64,000 nucleotides of DNA. It comes from Pseudomonadota bacterium (GTDB lineage: Bacteria > Pseudomonadota > Alphaproteobacteria > Micropepsales > Micropepsaceae). The notes below the pieces were generated by a model. That model did not search any database, was not told the origin of the DNA, and saw nothing but the letters and a program-made list of their open reading frames with translations. A program made the translations under genes and the position numbers. The stretch's first letter is position 1; each line of letters opens with the position of its first letter. The stretch lies in the NCBI GenBank assembly GCA_021851325.1, contig JAJZDZ010000005.1:62001-126000 (forward strand), read 5' to 3'. This document shows, one piece after another, positions 21,212 to 31,309 of the stretch.

Positions 21212-21949
21212 CTAGATGTCCTTGAGCCGGTCCACGAGTTCTTGCAGCTGCAGCCGCGCGGACGGTAGATCCTGGCCGTGGGGGTAAAACACCCGATGAG
21301 CAAGAAAATGCTCGGTCAGCGCAAGTCCCGCCTGAATATCCCCCGGCCCCACGGCATTTTGGGCGCCGAGCAGAAACGCTGGTAACTTCAACAGGCGATC
21401 ACGATAGGGGGCAGCTGCGGCTGAAGACACCGCCCGGCCGCTTTTGGGGGAAACATGTGTGAGGTCCTCCCGCACTCCGGTAGCGGCGCAGCAGCTCAGA
21501 TCAAGCCCAAAGCCCAGTTCCGTGAGTAACCCAACCTCCCAGCGAACATACAGAGCGAGCCAGTCGGTGGTGTTGGCGGCAATCATGGCGTCAAGCAACA
21601 CCAATCCAGCTTCAAAAACTCCCGCATGCGGTTCGCGCTCCGGAAGCGCGGCGTGGACCACGCCGGTAAAGGCATTGAGCCCGATAAGCCGCTCGCGGGC
21701 CTCGATCAATGCCCCGGAACGTACCCGTATCGGTTCCGTCGCAAAACTACCTAGATGCTCAGCGAGCCGCGCCCGCCATACCACATGCAGTGAATTGCCA
21801 GGTTGCAGATCCGCCCGCAGTTTGCGCGAGGCGCCACCGCGGACGAGACCCGCATGACGACCGTGAGAGCGGGTGAGGACATCAAGAACCATGGCATGCT
21901 CACCATGCGCGCGCACACCAAGCACTACCGCCTCGTCAGCCCACTCCAA
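21212..21949 (-). CDS. recO: DNA repair protein RecO
   Basis: 245 residues. RecO helps RecR and RecF load RecA on SSB-coated DNA. The N-terminal OB fold ([21 protein letters not shown] and [16 protein letters not shown]) is clear. The central helical domain keeps [18 protein letters not shown], and the C-terminal [14 protein letters not shown] segment is typical of the alphaproteobacterial form. The ATG directly follows the stop of era with no gap. Confidence 0.95.
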   Translation of the reverse strand: MEWADEAVVLGVRAHGEHAMVLDVLTRSHGRHAGLVRGGASRKLRADLQPGNSLHVVWRARLAEHLGSFATEPIRVRSGALIEARERLIGLNAFTGVVHAALPEREPHAGVFEAGLVLLDAMIAANTTDWLALYVRWEVGLLTELGFGLDLSCCAATGVREDLTHVSPKSGRAVSSAAAAPYRDRLLKLPAFLLGAQNAVGPGDIQAGLALTEHFLAHRVFYPHGQDLPSARLQLQELVDRLKDI

Positions 21950-22879
21950 TTAGTCCTCCGGAAACTCCAGACCGAGTTCGCGATAGTGCTCGCGACTTTC
22001 CGCCCAGTTTTCACGCACTTTGACAAACAGGAAGAGATGTACCTTGCGCTCTAGCAGCTGCTCGAGTTCACGTCGCGCTGCCTCTCCAATCACCTTAATG
22101 GTTTGGCCGCCCTTACCGAGAACGATGGCCTTTTGTCCTTCACGCTGGACGTAAATGACCTGATGGATGCTCACCGATCCGTCCTTTTTTTCTTCCCATT
22201 TTTCGGACTCGACGCTGGTGGCATAAGGCAACTCGTCGTGCAGCCGCAAATACAGCTTCTCGCGGGTAATTTCACAGGCCAGAAGGCGTAACGGAATATC
22301 TGCGGCCTGATCGGGTGGATACAGAAGAGGTCCTTGCGGCATCTGCTCGGCACACCACGCTGCCAGCTCATCCAGGCCATCGCCCGTAAGAGCGCTGATC
22401 ATGAATACCTGCGCAAACCGCCCAGGGGGAGCAAGCCTCTCTATGAGCGGCAGCAAATCGACACGCTTCATGGTGTCGATCTTGTTCAGTGCCAGTGCCG
22501 CTCTCGCTGCAGGACTCTTGAGTTCCGACAGGATATTATAGGTATCACGCGCTGCCGGCCCCTCGGGATGGGCCACAAGATCGGTGGCGTCGACCATGAC
22601 CACAACGCAATCAGCATCTGCAACCCCCGACCAGGCCGCCCTGACCATGGCCCGGTCGAGACGGCGGCGTGGCGCGAAGATGCCTGGTGTATCGACCAGA
22701 ACGAGTTGGGTGTTGCCCCGCATCGCCACTCCGCGCACGGGCATGCGGGTGGTCTGGACCTTATGGCTGACAATCGAAACCTTGCTTCCCACGAGGGCAT
22801 TGACCAACGTCGACTTTCCGGCATTGGGCGCACCGATGACCGCGACGAAGCCGGCGCGGGTGGCTGTATCATTGCTCAT
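21950..22879 (-). CDS. era: GTPase Era
   Basis: 309 residues. The G domain carries G1 GAPNAGKSTLVN, G3 DTPGI and G4 NKID. A C-terminal KH domain (IHQVIYVQREGQKAIVLGKGGQTIKVIGEAAR) binds the 3' end of 16S rRNA. Era acts in 30S maturation and couples ribosome assembly to growth. It overlaps the end of rnc by 11 bp, and the rnc-era-recO order is the classical one. Confidence 0.98.
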   Translation of the reverse strand: MSNDTATRAGFVAVIGAPNAGKSTLVNALVGSKVSIVSHKVQTTRMPVRGVAMRGNTQLVLVDTPGIFAPRRRLDRAMVRAAWSGVADADCVVVMVDATDLVAHPEGPAARDTYNILSELKSPAARAALALNKIDTMKRVDLLPLIERLAPPGRFAQVFMISALTGDGLDELAAWCAEQMPQGPLLYPPDQAADIPLRLLACEITREKLYLRLHDELPYATSVESEKWEEKKDGSVSIHQVIYVQREGQKAIVLGKGGQTIKVIGEAARRELEQLLERKVHLFLFVKVRENWAESREHYRELGLEFPED

Positions 22880-23543
22880 GGGCGCCTTCTATACGTTGCA
22901 GCATGGCCCGCGCCGCGTCCTGCTCGGCGTCGCGCTTTGAGCCGCCACGCCCCTGAGCGGGTTGCAGTCCTTCAATCGATACCTCGACATCAAATTGCGG
23001 CGCATGATCAGGTCCTCCCCGCCTTACTACCCGATAGACCGGTGCACCACGCCCCTGCTGTCGCGCCTGGGCCCATTCCTGCAATGCCGTCTTGGCGTCG
23101 CGCATGTCCCGGCCCAGATCATCGAACGCGCTTTGCCAGTGACGGAGCACGAATTGACGCGCCGTCTCAAGGCCACCGTCGAGGTAAAGCGCGGCAATAA
23201 CTGCCTCAATCGCCCCGCTGAGAATCGCCGCTTTGTGGCGGCCACCCGATTTGGCTTCGCTTGCAGCGAGGACCAGATGGTTGGATAAGCCGGCACTTTC
23301 GGCCGCCGCGGCGCAAGCCTCGCGGCGCGCAAGGGCATTAAACTTGAGCGCCAAAAGTCCTTCGGGATCATTCGGATAGCGCTCATACAGGATCTGGGCC
23401 AAGATCAGGCCCAAGACCCGATCGCCGAGAAATTCCAGGCGTTCATTGGACGACTGCGCGTCAGCACTCGAATGGGTCAGCGCGCGTCGTAGGAGCGCAA
23501 GATCGCCAAAATTGTGCCCCAACTCCAGCACCTGGGCAGGCAT
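22869..23543 (-). CDS. rnc: Ribonuclease III
   Basis: 225 residues from the chosen ATG at 23543. The frame continues upstream to 23639, but that would overlap lepB by 80 bp and add a Gly/Ser/Arg-rich leader, so the shorter form is preferred. The catalytic signature SNERLEFLGDRVLGL and the second acidic site in AILSGAIEAVIAALYLDGG are intact. The C-terminal double-strand RNA-binding domain carries the GRGGSKRDAEQDAARAML motif. It processes rRNA precursors and structured mRNAs. Confidence 0.96.
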   Translation of the reverse strand: MPAQVLELGHNFGDLALLRRALTHSSADAQSSNERLEFLGDRVLGLILAQILYERYPNDPEGLLALKFNALARREACAAAAESAGLSNHLVLAASEAKSGGRHKAAILSGAIEAVIAALYLDGGLETARQFVLRHWQSAFDDLGRDMRDAKTALQEWAQARQQGRGAPVYRVVRRGGPDHAPQFDVEVSIEGLQPAQGRGGSKRDAEQDAARAMLQRIEGAHEQ

Positions 23544-23559
23544 CTCAGTGGTATGCACC

Positions 23560-24459
23560 CTAGTCAATGACCTTGAAAAGCCGGTCCCAGCGGATCGACC
23601 ACGGCCACTTCCAGATTTGCCACCAGCTCGCTTTGTCATTGACCGAGAAAAAGATCAGCTCCGCCTTGCCCACCAGGTTTTGTGCCGGAACGTACCCCAC
23701 ATCGGCGCGGCTGTCGTCGGAATTGTCACGGTTGTCGCCCATCATGAAGTAATGCCCGGGCGGGACCTTGAACAGTTTGGTATTGTCGTAAGGTCCATCC
23801 GGGGTGCTGTCGAGAATATAGTGAGTCTTGCCGCCCGGCAGGAATTCCTCGTAGCGGGGTACACGGCGCTGATAGCCATCAATAGTCTCAACAAAATCCG
23901 AAACCCTCTTCTCCGGAACGATCTTATTATTAATGTAGAGCCGGTCATGGATCATCTGCACGGTATCGCCCGGCAAGCCGATCACGCGCTTGATGTAATC
24001 GATGGAAGGATCGCTCGGCAGGCGAAACACTACTACGTCACCACGCTTGGGTTGCGAGGCGAGTATCCTTCCATGCCAGAGATCGCCTAGCGGCCCGAGG
24101 CCCCATGGGAAAGAATAACGGCTGTAGCCATAGGCGTATTTCTCGACAAACAGATAGTCCCCAACCAGCAACGTGCTTTTCATCGAGCCCGATGGAATAT
24201 TGAAGGGCTGAATAACAAAGCTGCGTATGACAAGGGCGATCAGGACCGCGTAAACCAGAGTCTTGATGATCTCGATCCAGCTTTCTTCCTTCTTTGGAGG
24301 GGTGTCCTTGCTCTCGCCGGAGGGCCGATCGCGCCTGCCCGCCAGCGCATCGGCGGCAGTAAGGCCCGACGGCCTCGCTGCACCGGACGCTCCAGGCGCT
24401 GTCTTGCCGTCCTGTTCATCTTTTGGCGGCCGTGCTGACCCGCGGTCCTTGCTCATCAT
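23560..24459 (-). CDS. lepB: Signal peptidase I
   Basis: 299 residues. A long Pro/Gly/Lys-rich cytoplasmic N-terminus (about residues 1-55) precedes one membrane helix (IIKTLVYAVLIALVIRSFVI). The catalytic serine lies in PSGSMKSTLLVGDYLFVEKY and the lysine in IDYIKRVIGLPGD, so the Ser-Lys dyad is present. The C-terminal box GDNRDNSDDSR is intact. It removes signal peptides on the periplasmic face. It lies 16 bp upstream of rnc. Confidence 0.97.
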   Translation of the reverse strand: MMSKDRGSARPPKDEQDGKTAPGASGAARPSGLTAADALAGRRDRPSGESKDTPPKKEESWIEIIKTLVYAVLIALVIRSFVIQPFNIPSGSMKSTLLVGDYLFVEKYAYGYSRYSFPWGLGPLGDLWHGRILASQPKRGDVVVFRLPSDPSIDYIKRVIGLPGDTVQMIHDRLYINNKIVPEKRVSDFVETIDGYQRRVPRYEEFLPGGKTHYILDSTPDGPYDNTKLFKVPPGHYFMMGDNRDNSDDSRADVGYVPAQNLVGKAELIFFSVNDKASWWQIWKWPWSIRWDRLFKVID

Positions 24460-24521
24460 TTCCTACCTGTCTGTCTCGCAGGGAAGGAAGCGGATACGCT
24501 CCGCCAGGTCAAGGCAAGGTG

Positions 24522-24944
24522 TCAGGCTTTCGAGTCCGGATCTAAAGATAACGGAACTGCCGAGATGATGACGATGGCCTGGGCCAGAGGAAAATCATCG
24601 GTTATTGTCAGGTCGATCTGGGCTCGATGGCCGCGCGGAGTCAGCTCCTCCAGGCGGCGCAGCGCCCCGCCTGTCAGCTGCATCGAGGGTTTACCCCCGG
24701 GCAAGTTAACTACCCCCATGTCCCGCCAAAACACACCACGCCTAAAACCTGTACCTAAGGCCTTGGAACAAGCCTCCTTTGCCGCGAAGCGTTTGGCATA
24801 GGACGCCACCCGCTGGGCTCGGCCATCGGACTTTGCACGCTCAACCGGCGTAAAGATCCGTCCCAGAAAGCGGTCGCCAAATCGCCCAATACTGCTTTCG
24901 ATGCGCCTTATGTCGATGAGATCAGAACCGATGCCGATGATCAC
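24522..24944 (-). CDS. acpS: Holo-[acyl-carrier-protein] synthase
   Basis: 140 residues. It transfers 4'-phosphopantetheine from CoA to acyl carrier protein. The magnesium/CoA-binding motifs GIGSDLIDI (Asp near residue 8) and [15 protein letters not shown] are intact. Its ATG overlaps the stop of pdxJ by four bases. The pdxJ-acpS-lepB order is widespread in proteobacteria. Confidence 0.97.
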   Translation of the reverse strand: MIIGIGSDLIDIRRIESSIGRFGDRFLGRIFTPVERAKSDGRAQRVASYAKRFAAKEACSKALGTGFRRGVFWRDMGVVNLPGGKPSMQLTGGALRRLEELTPRGHRAQIDLTITDDFPLAQAIVIISAVPLSLDPDSKA

Positions 24945-25681
24945 GCCCGCGCTCCGCTTCGGGCATCGTCCATGAGCTGACGCATGTGGCCTATCGCCGC
25001 CTGCAGACCGACGAAGATGGCCTCCCCGATCAGAAAATGACCAATATTGAGTTCACTGACCTCCGGGATCGCTGCTACCGGCCCTACAGTTTCGTAACTC
25101 AGTCCATGGCCCGCATGAACCTCCAATCCCAGCTCCGCACCGTAGGCTGCCGCCTCGCGAATAGCCTGCAGATGACGGAGGCGCTCCGCCCCCCTGCTAT
25201 CGCAGTAGGCGCCGGTATGTAGCTCGACCACCGGTGCGCCGAGCGCTCTTGCGGCATCAAGATGGCGCGGGTCAGGCTCCACAAAGAGCGAGACACGTGT
25301 GCCGTTTTCACGCAGGGCCCGTACCAATGGGGCCAGACGGTCGCGCATTGCCAGCGTATCAATGCCGCCTTCCGTCGTGCGCTCCTCGCGCTTTTCAGGG
25401 ACAATGCAGGCAGCATGAGGTCGATGACGCAGGGCAATTGCGAGCATTTCAGACGTCGCCGCCATTTCTAGATTAAGGGGCAGGTCAAGCTCACGTGTCA
25501 GACGCTCAATATCGGTATCGGAAATATGCCGGCGATCCTCGCGCAAATGCGCCGTAATGCCATCCGCTCCAGCCGCTGCAGCAAGCTTGGCGGCGCGAAC
25601 CGGATCCGGAAACGCGCCACCCCGCGCGTTGCGGATCGTCGCGACGTGATCAATGTTGACCCCAAGCCGAAGCTTCGTCAC
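24941..25681 (-). CDS. pdxJ: Pyridoxine 5'-phosphate synthase
   Basis: 246 residues from a GTG at 25681, chosen because AAGGAG stands nine bases upstream and the family begins with the [21 protein letters not shown] sequence. An ATG 13 codons upstream is less likely. PdxJ condenses 3-amino-1-hydroxyacetone 1-phosphate with deoxyxylulose 5-phosphate to make pyridoxine phosphate. The barrel active-site segments [23 protein letters not shown] and [10 protein letters not shown] are intact. It overlaps acpS and follows pyrE by 43 bp. Confidence 0.96.
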   Translation of the reverse strand: MTKLRLGVNIDHVATIRNARGGAFPDPVRAAKLAAAAGADGITAHLREDRRHISDTDIERLTRELDLPLNLEMAATSEMLAIALRHRPHAACIVPEKREERTTEGGIDTLAMRDRLAPLVRALRENGTRVSLFVEPDPRHLDAARALGAPVVELHTGAYCDSRGAERLRHLQAIREAAAYGAELGLEVHAGHGLSYETVGPVAAIPEVSELNIGHFLIGEAIFVGLQAAIGHMRQLMDDARSGARA

Positions 25682-25724
25682 CTGCACCAACTCCTTCGGC
25701 TGCAACCGCAAAGATCCCATACGT

Positions 25725-26309
25725 TCATGCCAGGCCCCGGCTGCCCGGCTTGATTGCCGGCGTCTTCTTCAGGTGCTCAGGCAGTTCGTCGGCCGGCCAG
25801 GACGGCACCTCGATCGCCGCCAGTGCTATAAGCGGCACGCCAACATCAGCCTTGCCGCCTGAGCGATCAATCAAGCAGCAAGCCGCCACCGGATCAGCCC
25901 CCGCCTCCCGTATTGCGGTCAAACATTCGCGACTAGACAGGCCCGTCGTTACAATATCTTCCACCATCAGTACGGGCTGCCCCTTTTCAAGGCGGAAGCC
26001 CCGACGCAACTGAAAAACTCCGGCCTCGCGCTCGACGTACATGGCAGGTACCTGAAGCTGTCGGCCCATCTCATAGCCCGGCACGATACCACCGACCGCA
26101 GGCGAGACGATGGCGGTAAAGGGCCGCTTCACCAACGTACGAACCTTCTGGGCGAGAGCCGCACACAACCGTTCGGTGCGTCTTGCATCCTGAAATACCA
26201 GCGCTTTTTGAAGAAATAGGTCGGAGTGCCGTCCGCTGGACAGAACAAAATGGCCTTCGAGCAGCGCCCCCGCAGCACGAAATTCATTCAAGACATCATC
26301 CACTGTCAC
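25725..26309 (-). CDS. pyrE: Orotate phosphoribosyltransferase
   Basis: 194 residues from a GTG at 26309 with a strong GGAGAGAG ribosome-binding site. Longer frames run far into the upstream gene. It makes OMP from orotate and PRPP. The PRPP-binding loop is [16 protein letters not shown], and the flanking [17 protein letters not shown] and [14 protein letters not shown] match the alphaproteobacterial PyrE type. The start lies inside the last 14 bases of the (p)ppGpp synthetase gene, suggesting coupled translation. The other pyr genes of this window (pyrB and pyrC-like) are 18 kb away. Confidence 0.95.
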   Translation of the reverse strand: MTVDDVLNEFRAAGALLEGHFVLSSGRHSDLFLQKALVFQDARRTERLCAALAQKVRTLVKRPFTAIVSPAVGGIVPGYEMGRQLQVPAMYVEREAGVFQLRRGFRLEKGQPVLMVEDIVTTGLSSRECLTAIREAGADPVAACCLIDRSGGKADVGVPLIALAAIEVPSWPADELPEHLKKTPAIKPGSRGLA

Positions 26310-28566
26310 TTTGCTCTCTCCGTTCCAAATCGTCGCCTTCCTGCGGCCCGCGCACACGATCGACCGATTCGACCGCCGCGTTCACGCGTAGCGCACCAAT
26401 GATATTCTGCAAATGGGCAACATCGCGAACCTCAATATCGACCGTGAAATCAAAGAACAGCGGATTACGGCCCAGTACCTTGAGATTGAAGATATTGCCG
26501 CCATTATTCGAGATTACCGTCATCACTGCCGCTAACGAGCCTGGTGCATTTTCGACCCGAACGGATATACGCGCTATGGATGGGCCCAGATCGGCGGCAT
26601 ATTTTCCCCAGCTTACGTCGAGCCAATCGGCCATAGCGCTTTGGGCTTTTTCAAGTTCACCGCAGTCGATGGTATGGATGATAGCACCCTGCCCGGGTAC
26701 CATAATCCCAACGATGCGGTCACCGGGAAGAGGGTGGCAGCAGCTACCGAGCTTATAGGAAATTCCTTCGGTCAATCCACGGATGGAAATCGTCTTATGT
26801 TCGCCGGGCTGAGAAAACTGGGCAAGTTTATGGCGTTCCGGATCGCGCTTGATCTCGGGAAATACGGCTTCGACAACTTCCTGGGCCCGCAGCGCACCGC
26901 GACCGAGTTCGGCATACACGTCTTCCGGCTTGGATAAACGCAATTTGCGCGCCACCTCCTCGATTGCCTTATCGGTCAGTTCGAGATTGAGATCGCTGAA
27001 TGACTTCTCGAGGATGCGCTTACCAAAGGCGATGTTCTCATCCCTCTGGGCGTGGCGCAGAAACCGCCGGATCTCGGCGCGCGCCCGGCCGGTGACGACA
27101 AACTGCTCCCAAAGTGGCGATGGTGCTGCGTCCTTAGTGCGGATGATTTCAACCTGATCGCCGTTGCCCAGAGCGGTGTGCAACGGCACATGTGCGCCAT
27201 TTACCTTGACACCGACCGTGGTATTGCCAAGGTCAGTGTGTACGGCATAGGCGAAGTCAATCGGCGTTGCTCCGCGCGGTAACGCAATCAGATCACCTTT
27301 GGGCGTAAAGCAAAATACCTGGTCCTGATACAGATTGAGCTTGGAATGGTCGAAAAATTCTTCCGCGGAGTCGCCTCTCTCCAGCAGATCCACCATATCG
27401 CGCAGCCATTCCAGAGCCTTTTCAGACGGCTCCCGTTCGCCAACATGCTCGCGATATCGCCAATGCGCGGCTACGCCACGTTCGGCAACTTCATGCATCT
27501 GCTGGGTGCGGATCTGCACTTCAACACGTTGATTTTCCGGACCCAGGACGGTGGTATGAATTGACTGATAGCCATTGGTTTTGGGATTAGATATAAAATC
27601 CTTGAAGCGATCAGGGATCATCCGCCAGCTTTGGTGGAGCACTCCCAGAGCCCGATAGCAGTCATCGGTCGTGGCGACGATTACGCGAAACCCCAGAATA
27701 TCGGAAAGCTGCTGGAAATTCAGCTGCTTTTCCCTCAGCTTCCGCCAGATTGACCATGGCCGCTTGGCCCGGCCGGACACCCAAGCCTCTATGCCCTCTT
27801 CAGCAAGACGGCGCTTGATCTGGTCAGCGATGCGGCCAATCCGATCACCACTGGTGTCCTTCAATCGTTCCAGCCGGGTGACAATTGAATTACGCGCCTC
27901 CGGATTGAGGTCGGCGAACGCCAGATCCTCCAGTTCCTCGCGCATGTTCTGCATGCCGATACGCCCCGCCAGCGGGGCATAAAGATCGATCGTCTCCTGG
28001 GCAATGCGATGTCGCTTGTCGGGCTTGGAGATGTAGTTGAGTGTACGCATATTGTGCAGACGATCAGCCAGCTTGACGAGCAGGACACGTACGTCGCTCG
28101 TGATGGCCAGCATCAGCTTACGGAAATTTTCAGCTTGCTTTGTCCGCTCGCTGAAGACCTCGAGTTGCGAAAGTTTGGTGACACCATCCACCAGGATGGC
28201 GATCTCTTCGCCAAAGTCACGCTTGATATCGTCAAAGGTAACGCTGGTATCCTCGATCGTGTCATGCAGGAGTGCGGTCACGATAGTCGGAACGTCGAGC
28301 TTGAGCTCGGTGAGGATCGCCGCAACCTCGAGCGGATGGGCAAAATAAGGATCACCCGAGGCCCGCAGCTGCTTGCCATGGGCATGCATGGCATAGACAT
28401 AGGCCTTGTTGAGTAGGTCCTCATCGGCTTCAGGATCGTAGCTGCGCACGCGATCGACGAGTTCGGTCTGGCGCATGAGCTTGCGCCGCCGCGCCCGCGC
28501 AGGCGGTGGCGCTGCCACTGGGGCAGGCGCCAAGCTAGAGGACTGGGGTTTCGGCGGTGTCGTCAT
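26296..28566 (-). CDS. Bifunctional (p)ppGpp synthetase/hydrolase (RelA/SpoT homologue)
   Basis: 756 residues, the long Rel/SpoT form. An Ala/Pro-rich leader of about 30 residues precedes the HD hydrolase domain ([24 protein letters not shown]), with its metal-binding His/Asp residues intact. The synthetase domain ([29 protein letters not shown]) is also complete. TGS ([21 protein letters not shown]), helical, zinc-finger-like ([11 protein letters not shown]) and C-terminal ACT domains follow. Alphaproteobacteria usually have this single bifunctional stringent-response enzyme, called Rsh or SpoT. It follows rpoZ, as in many relatives. Confidence 0.96.
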   Translation of the reverse strand: MTTPPKPQSSSLAPAPVAAPPPARARRRKLMRQTELVDRVRSYDPEADEDLLNKAYVYAMHAHGKQLRASGDPYFAHPLEVAAILTELKLDVPTIVTALLHDTIEDTSVTFDDIKRDFGEEIAILVDGVTKLSQLEVFSERTKQAENFRKLMLAITSDVRVLLVKLADRLHNMRTLNYISKPDKRHRIAQETIDLYAPLAGRIGMQNMREELEDLAFADLNPEARNSIVTRLERLKDTSGDRIGRIADQIKRRLAEEGIEAWVSGRAKRPWSIWRKLREKQLNFQQLSDILGFRVIVATTDDCYRALGVLHQSWRMIPDRFKDFISNPKTNGYQSIHTTVLGPENQRVEVQIRTQQMHEVAERGVAAHWRYREHVGEREPSEKALEWLRDMVDLLERGDSAEEFFDHSKLNLYQDQVFCFTPKGDLIALPRGATPIDFAYAVHTDLGNTTVGVKVNGAHVPLHTALGNGDQVEIIRTKDAAPSPLWEQFVVTGRARAEIRRFLRHAQRDENIAFGKRILEKSFSDLNLELTDKAIEEVARKLRLSKPEDVYAELGRGALRAQEVVEAVFPEIKRDPERHKLAQFSQPGEHKTISIRGLTEGISYKLGSCCHPLPGDRIVGIMVPGQGAIIHTIDCGELEKAQSAMADWLDVSWGKYAADLGPSIARISVRVENAPGSLAAVMTVISNNGGNIFNLKVLGRNPLFFDFTVDIEVRDVAHLQNIIGALRVNAAVESVDRVRGPQEGDDLERREQSDSG

Positions 28567-28640
28567 GTCACCGCAGCATATAGGAATTCGTGGCGCATTT
28601 TAGCCCGTCGGCGGCGGCCACAGGACCACTGGCGCCAAGC

Positions 28641-29024
28641 CTATTCGTCGTAATCGACCTCAGGCTCGGGCTGCGGTTCAGCCCGCCGCTGGGCCTCGCT
28701 TGTCAGGGCCCGCAGCAGTTCTTCTTCCGTCACCTGACGGAACTGAACATCTTCACGGGTATCATCCTCGCTGGGCACCTCTTCGGGCTCATCGACTTCA
28801 GCGTGCTTCTGCAGCGACTTGATGTACTCCTCACGGACGGCATCAGGCGTCAGCTTACGGTCGGCAATTTCGCGCAGAGCAACGACTGGGTTCTTGTCAC
28901 GGTCGCGATCTACCAAAGGCTCGGAGCCTCCGGAAAGCTGCCGTGCCCGGAAGCCGGAATAAAGTACAAGATCAAAACGGTTGGGGACCTTGTCGACGCA
29001 ATCTTCAACGGTAACGCGAGCCAT
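28641..29024 (-). CDS. rpoZ: DNA-directed RNA polymerase subunit omega
   Basis: 127 residues from the ATG at 29024; an upstream extension to 29141 does not resemble the family. The conserved core is [21 protein letters not shown], then [19 protein letters not shown] long acidic C-terminal tail (about residues 75-127) is typical of the alphaproteobacterial form. Omega helps assemble beta' and forms part of the ppGpp site in proteobacteria. Its position directly upstream of the (p)ppGpp synthetase gene fits that link. Confidence 0.96.
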   Translation of the reverse strand: MARVTVEDCVDKVPNRFDLVLYSGFRARQLSGGSEPLVDRDRDKNPVVALREIADRKLTPDAVREEYIKSLQKHAEVDEPEEVPSEDDTREDVQFRQVTEEELLRALTSEAQRRAEPQPEPEVDYDE

Positions 29025-29137
29025 AGAGAACCCTTCGAATTCACCGGAGCTGCGGCCAATATGGTACCGCCGGCAGAACAGACCCTCTCCGGAAAGACCG
29101 CGGACCATAGAAGAAGCGACGGTCCGATGCAAGGCAC

Positions 29138-29539
29138 TCAAAAGCCGGCACAGCCTGCTTCAATCCATTCGAGAACGCTTTGCTGACGAAAGCGGCGCTT
29201 ATAGGCGGAACGGATCGCCGCCAGCCGGGCAAGATCATCCCCCCGGCCAGGCAGCACGATGACCACCACCTTGCTCGCCTCAAAGCCCGCGCGCTTAGGT
29301 CCCCGCCAGTATCCCCGCGCTGACAGAACCGAAAAACCACTTGGAAATTCTGGGATTATGGCCGTCCTGACGAATCGCCGCCACTGCCGGATGGAAACCT
29401 CACCACCTTGGGCCTGGGAGCGGCCGAAAAAGAGATAGGCCGTGCGGGCCCGGCCAAGGGGACTTGGGCAGGTGCCTGGAGAGGGGGGGACGCAGCCTGC
29501 GAGCAAGAGCGCGGCGCCAAGGGCTAAAGCGCGCCGCAT
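29138..29539 (-). CDS. DUF3574-like lipoprotein
   Basis: 133 residues with a signal peptide ending in a lipobox (LLLAGC, cysteine at residue 16), so a lipid-anchored envelope protein. The mature part carries [32 protein letters not shown] and [16 protein letters not shown], which match my recollection of the DUF3574 family. No biochemical function is known to me. Its ATG overlaps the stop of the upstream membrane protein gene (TAATG), so the two are probably co-translated. Confidence 0.72.
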   Translation of the reverse strand: MRRALALGAALLLAGCVPPSPGTCPSPLGRARTAYLFFGRSQAQGGEVSIRQWRRFVRTAIIPEFPSGFSVLSARGYWRGPKRAGFEASKVVVIVLPGRGDDLARLAAIRSAYKRRFRQQSVLEWIEAGCAGF

Positions 29540-30054
29540 TACCCCAAACCGGCGCGATGGGCGGCCAACAAGGGACGTACCCTGAGCATCAGGGTAATGG
29601 CTCGCGCCCAGATGAGACCGACCGAGAATACGAGCCCCAGATCCGTCGACAAAAGCGCGGTCCCCGCAAGATGGCCGTGCGCATGCGGCATCTCAAAGCT
29701 GTTGCGGAGGACAGCGCGCAGCAGAAACAAGCCGACCAGCAACATCAGGCCGAAAGTCGTCGCTTTGGTGGTAACCCGACCACTGGCGGCGTCAATTCGG
29801 ATGTGCAGGTGACGCGCCCGTAACCATCCGATCACACTTCCCGCCACAAACGCGACCACAAAGAGAATGACGCTGAGCACTGACAGTTCAGGTGGACGCT
29901 GACGCAGTGTCGTATACAATGCGAGCGTGATAACGCAGGGTATTACCCACATGGCCCTGGGGCGAAGACGCGACCCCTTGGAGCGACGCTGCCACCAGAC
30001 AAGCACTGCCAACATGAAGAGCGTCGGCAAATAGGGATTGAGCAGCTGCCACAT
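29539..30054 (-). CDS. Integral membrane protein, CcdC/DUF1453-like
   Basis: 171 residues with about five hydrophobic segments: LFMLAVLVWW, VIPCVITLALYTTL, VLSVILFVVAFVAGSVIG, TTFGLMLLVGLFLLRAV and LGLVFSVGLIWARAI. An RPRAMW turn after the first helix and a basic loop WLRARHLHIRIDAASG recall CcdC-type proteins, but the match is from memory and weak. It is coupled to the downstream lipoprotein gene by a one-base overlap and starts 32 bp from the divergent secreted-protein gene. Confidence 0.6.
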   Translation of the reverse strand: MWQLLNPYLPTLFMLAVLVWWQRRSKGSRLRPRAMWVIPCVITLALYTTLRQRPPELSVLSVILFVVAFVAGSVIGWLRARHLHIRIDAASGRVTTKATTFGLMLLVGLFLLRAVLRNSFEMPHAHGHLAGTALLSTDLGLVFSVGLIWARAITLMLRVRPLLAAHRAGLG

Positions 30055-30086
30055 ACTTCATTCCTCGCGACGCAACAGGCCCATTC

Positions 30087-30728
30087 ATGAATTTCCAAGT
30101 AAAATCATTGCTTTTATGCATTTTTCTGACAACTTGCCTCAGTTCATCGGCGATGGCTACCGCCTCTGCTGCGAGACATTTTTCGCCGGCGAATGGTGTC
30201 TACATCGCCACCGTACCGAAAAGCTGGACCATCCAGACCGACTACACGTTCAACGCCCTTGGACCTGGCCATCCTCTTCCCGGCGTACTCTTTTCCATAC
30301 CTCAGTCCGAGGCCGCTGGCACCAATCTTTCATCACTCGGCACGGGTGTCGCAGTCGTCACCCCATCTGCTCAGCAGCCCTGCAACGCGCGCGACTATCT
30401 CGCCACCGCCCGCGATAGCATCGAATTGGGTGAGGCAGGAACCCTGTGGACGCTGGCACGTGCCACCGATGTTGGTGCGGGAACCAAATCCACAACCCAG
30501 ATCTTCGCCCGCCGCGTCAATGGGCATTGCCTGCTCGTACTCTATCTCGTCCACACCACCGATCTTAGCGCCTACCCGAAGGGCTCGGTTCGACCCTATG
30601 ATCAGGTCGCGCTCATGCGCGCCTTCGATCAGCTGCGGCACAGCCTGCTTCCTGCCACGTCTGCCAGCATCACCGCCAAGGCTAATGCTCCCAGGGCCAA
30701 CGGGGCTATACCCCAAAGGCGCCACTAG
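30087..30728 (+). CDS. Predicted secreted protein of unknown function
   Basis: 213 residues. A signal peptide is clear: MNFQVKSLLLCIFLTTCLSS followed by SAMATASA, with cleavage likely near residue 28. The mature part is Thr/Ser/Ala-rich with two well-separated cysteines (around PCNARDYL and GHCLLVLYL), which might form a disulfide. I recognise no family. It ends in a four-base CTAG shared with the convergent folK stop codon. Confidence 0.6.
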   Translation: MNFQVKSLLLCIFLTTCLSSSAMATASAARHFSPANGVYIATVPKSWTIQTDYTFNALGPGHPLPGVLFSIPQSEAAGTNLSSLGTGVAVVTPSAQQPCNARDYLATARDSIELGEAGTLWTLARATDVGAGTKSTTQIFARRVNGHCLLVLYLVHTTDLSAYPKGSVRPYDQVALMRAFDQLRHSLLPATSASITAKANAPRANGAIPQRRH

Positions 30729-31216
30729 GCTAATGGGTGAACCGCATCACGGTCGGCAGCTGGCAAAGCAGCGATAAGTTCATGAACGCTGCGTCCGCTA
30801 AGGGGGTGTACCCAACCGGGCGCGATATCTGCGAGAGGGATAAGGACAAATCCGCGGTTTTCTATTCGTGGATGAGGCAATATAGGGGGCCCCACGTCGA
30901 CCTGCCCGCCATAATCAAGGAGATCAAGATCAAGGCAACGCGCGGCATTGCGCTTACCCCTGACCCGCCCAAGGCGGCTTTCGATGTCATGCATGAGCTC
31001 CATCATGGCTCCAGGAGCCAGAGATGTAGCCACCATTGCCGCCGCGTTCACATAAGGCGGATCAGACGGATCCGGCCATGCCGGGGTCATAAAAAAGCGC
31101 GAAACAGAAATCACTTTTGCGCCGTTATTGCTTAACAGCCTCAGGCTGGCACGCAGCGTCTGTTCCGGAGCCGCACCAGCAAAAGGCAGATTGGCGCCAA
31201 GGGCGATAAGAATCAC
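30725..31216 (-). CDS. folK: 2-amino-4-hydroxy-6-hydroxymethyldihydropteridine pyrophosphokinase
   Basis: 163 residues from a GTG at 31216, which has an AAAGG ribosome-binding site and gives the family start VILIALGANLPF. HPPK transfers pyrophosphate from ATP to the pterin in folate synthesis. The active-site segment (RNAARCLDLDLLDYG, equivalent to the usual RWGPRTLDLDILLY) and the following PHPRIENRGFVLIPLADIAP are intact. It stands alone, without folP or folB nearby. It is divergent from the NYN-domain gene. Confidence 0.93.
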   Translation of the reverse strand: MILIALGANLPFAGAAPEQTLRASLRLLSNNGAKVISVSRFFMTPAWPDPSDPPYVNAAAMVATSLAPGAMMELMHDIESRLGRVRGKRNAARCLDLDLLDYGGQVDVGPPILPHPRIENRGFVLIPLADIAPGWVHPLSGRSVHELIAALPAADRDAVHPLA

Positions 31217-31309
31217 AGCACAGCCTTTAGGAAACAGCAAAGGAATTAAGCCAAACGCATGATGACATTTCTGAATTTGTTGCCAGTTTCATAGTCATTG
31301 GAGGATTTT

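Noticed and set aside
21070-21303. 78-residue N-terminal extension of parC
   Set aside because: Cys/Arg-rich and non-homologous; the standard ParC start is at 21069.
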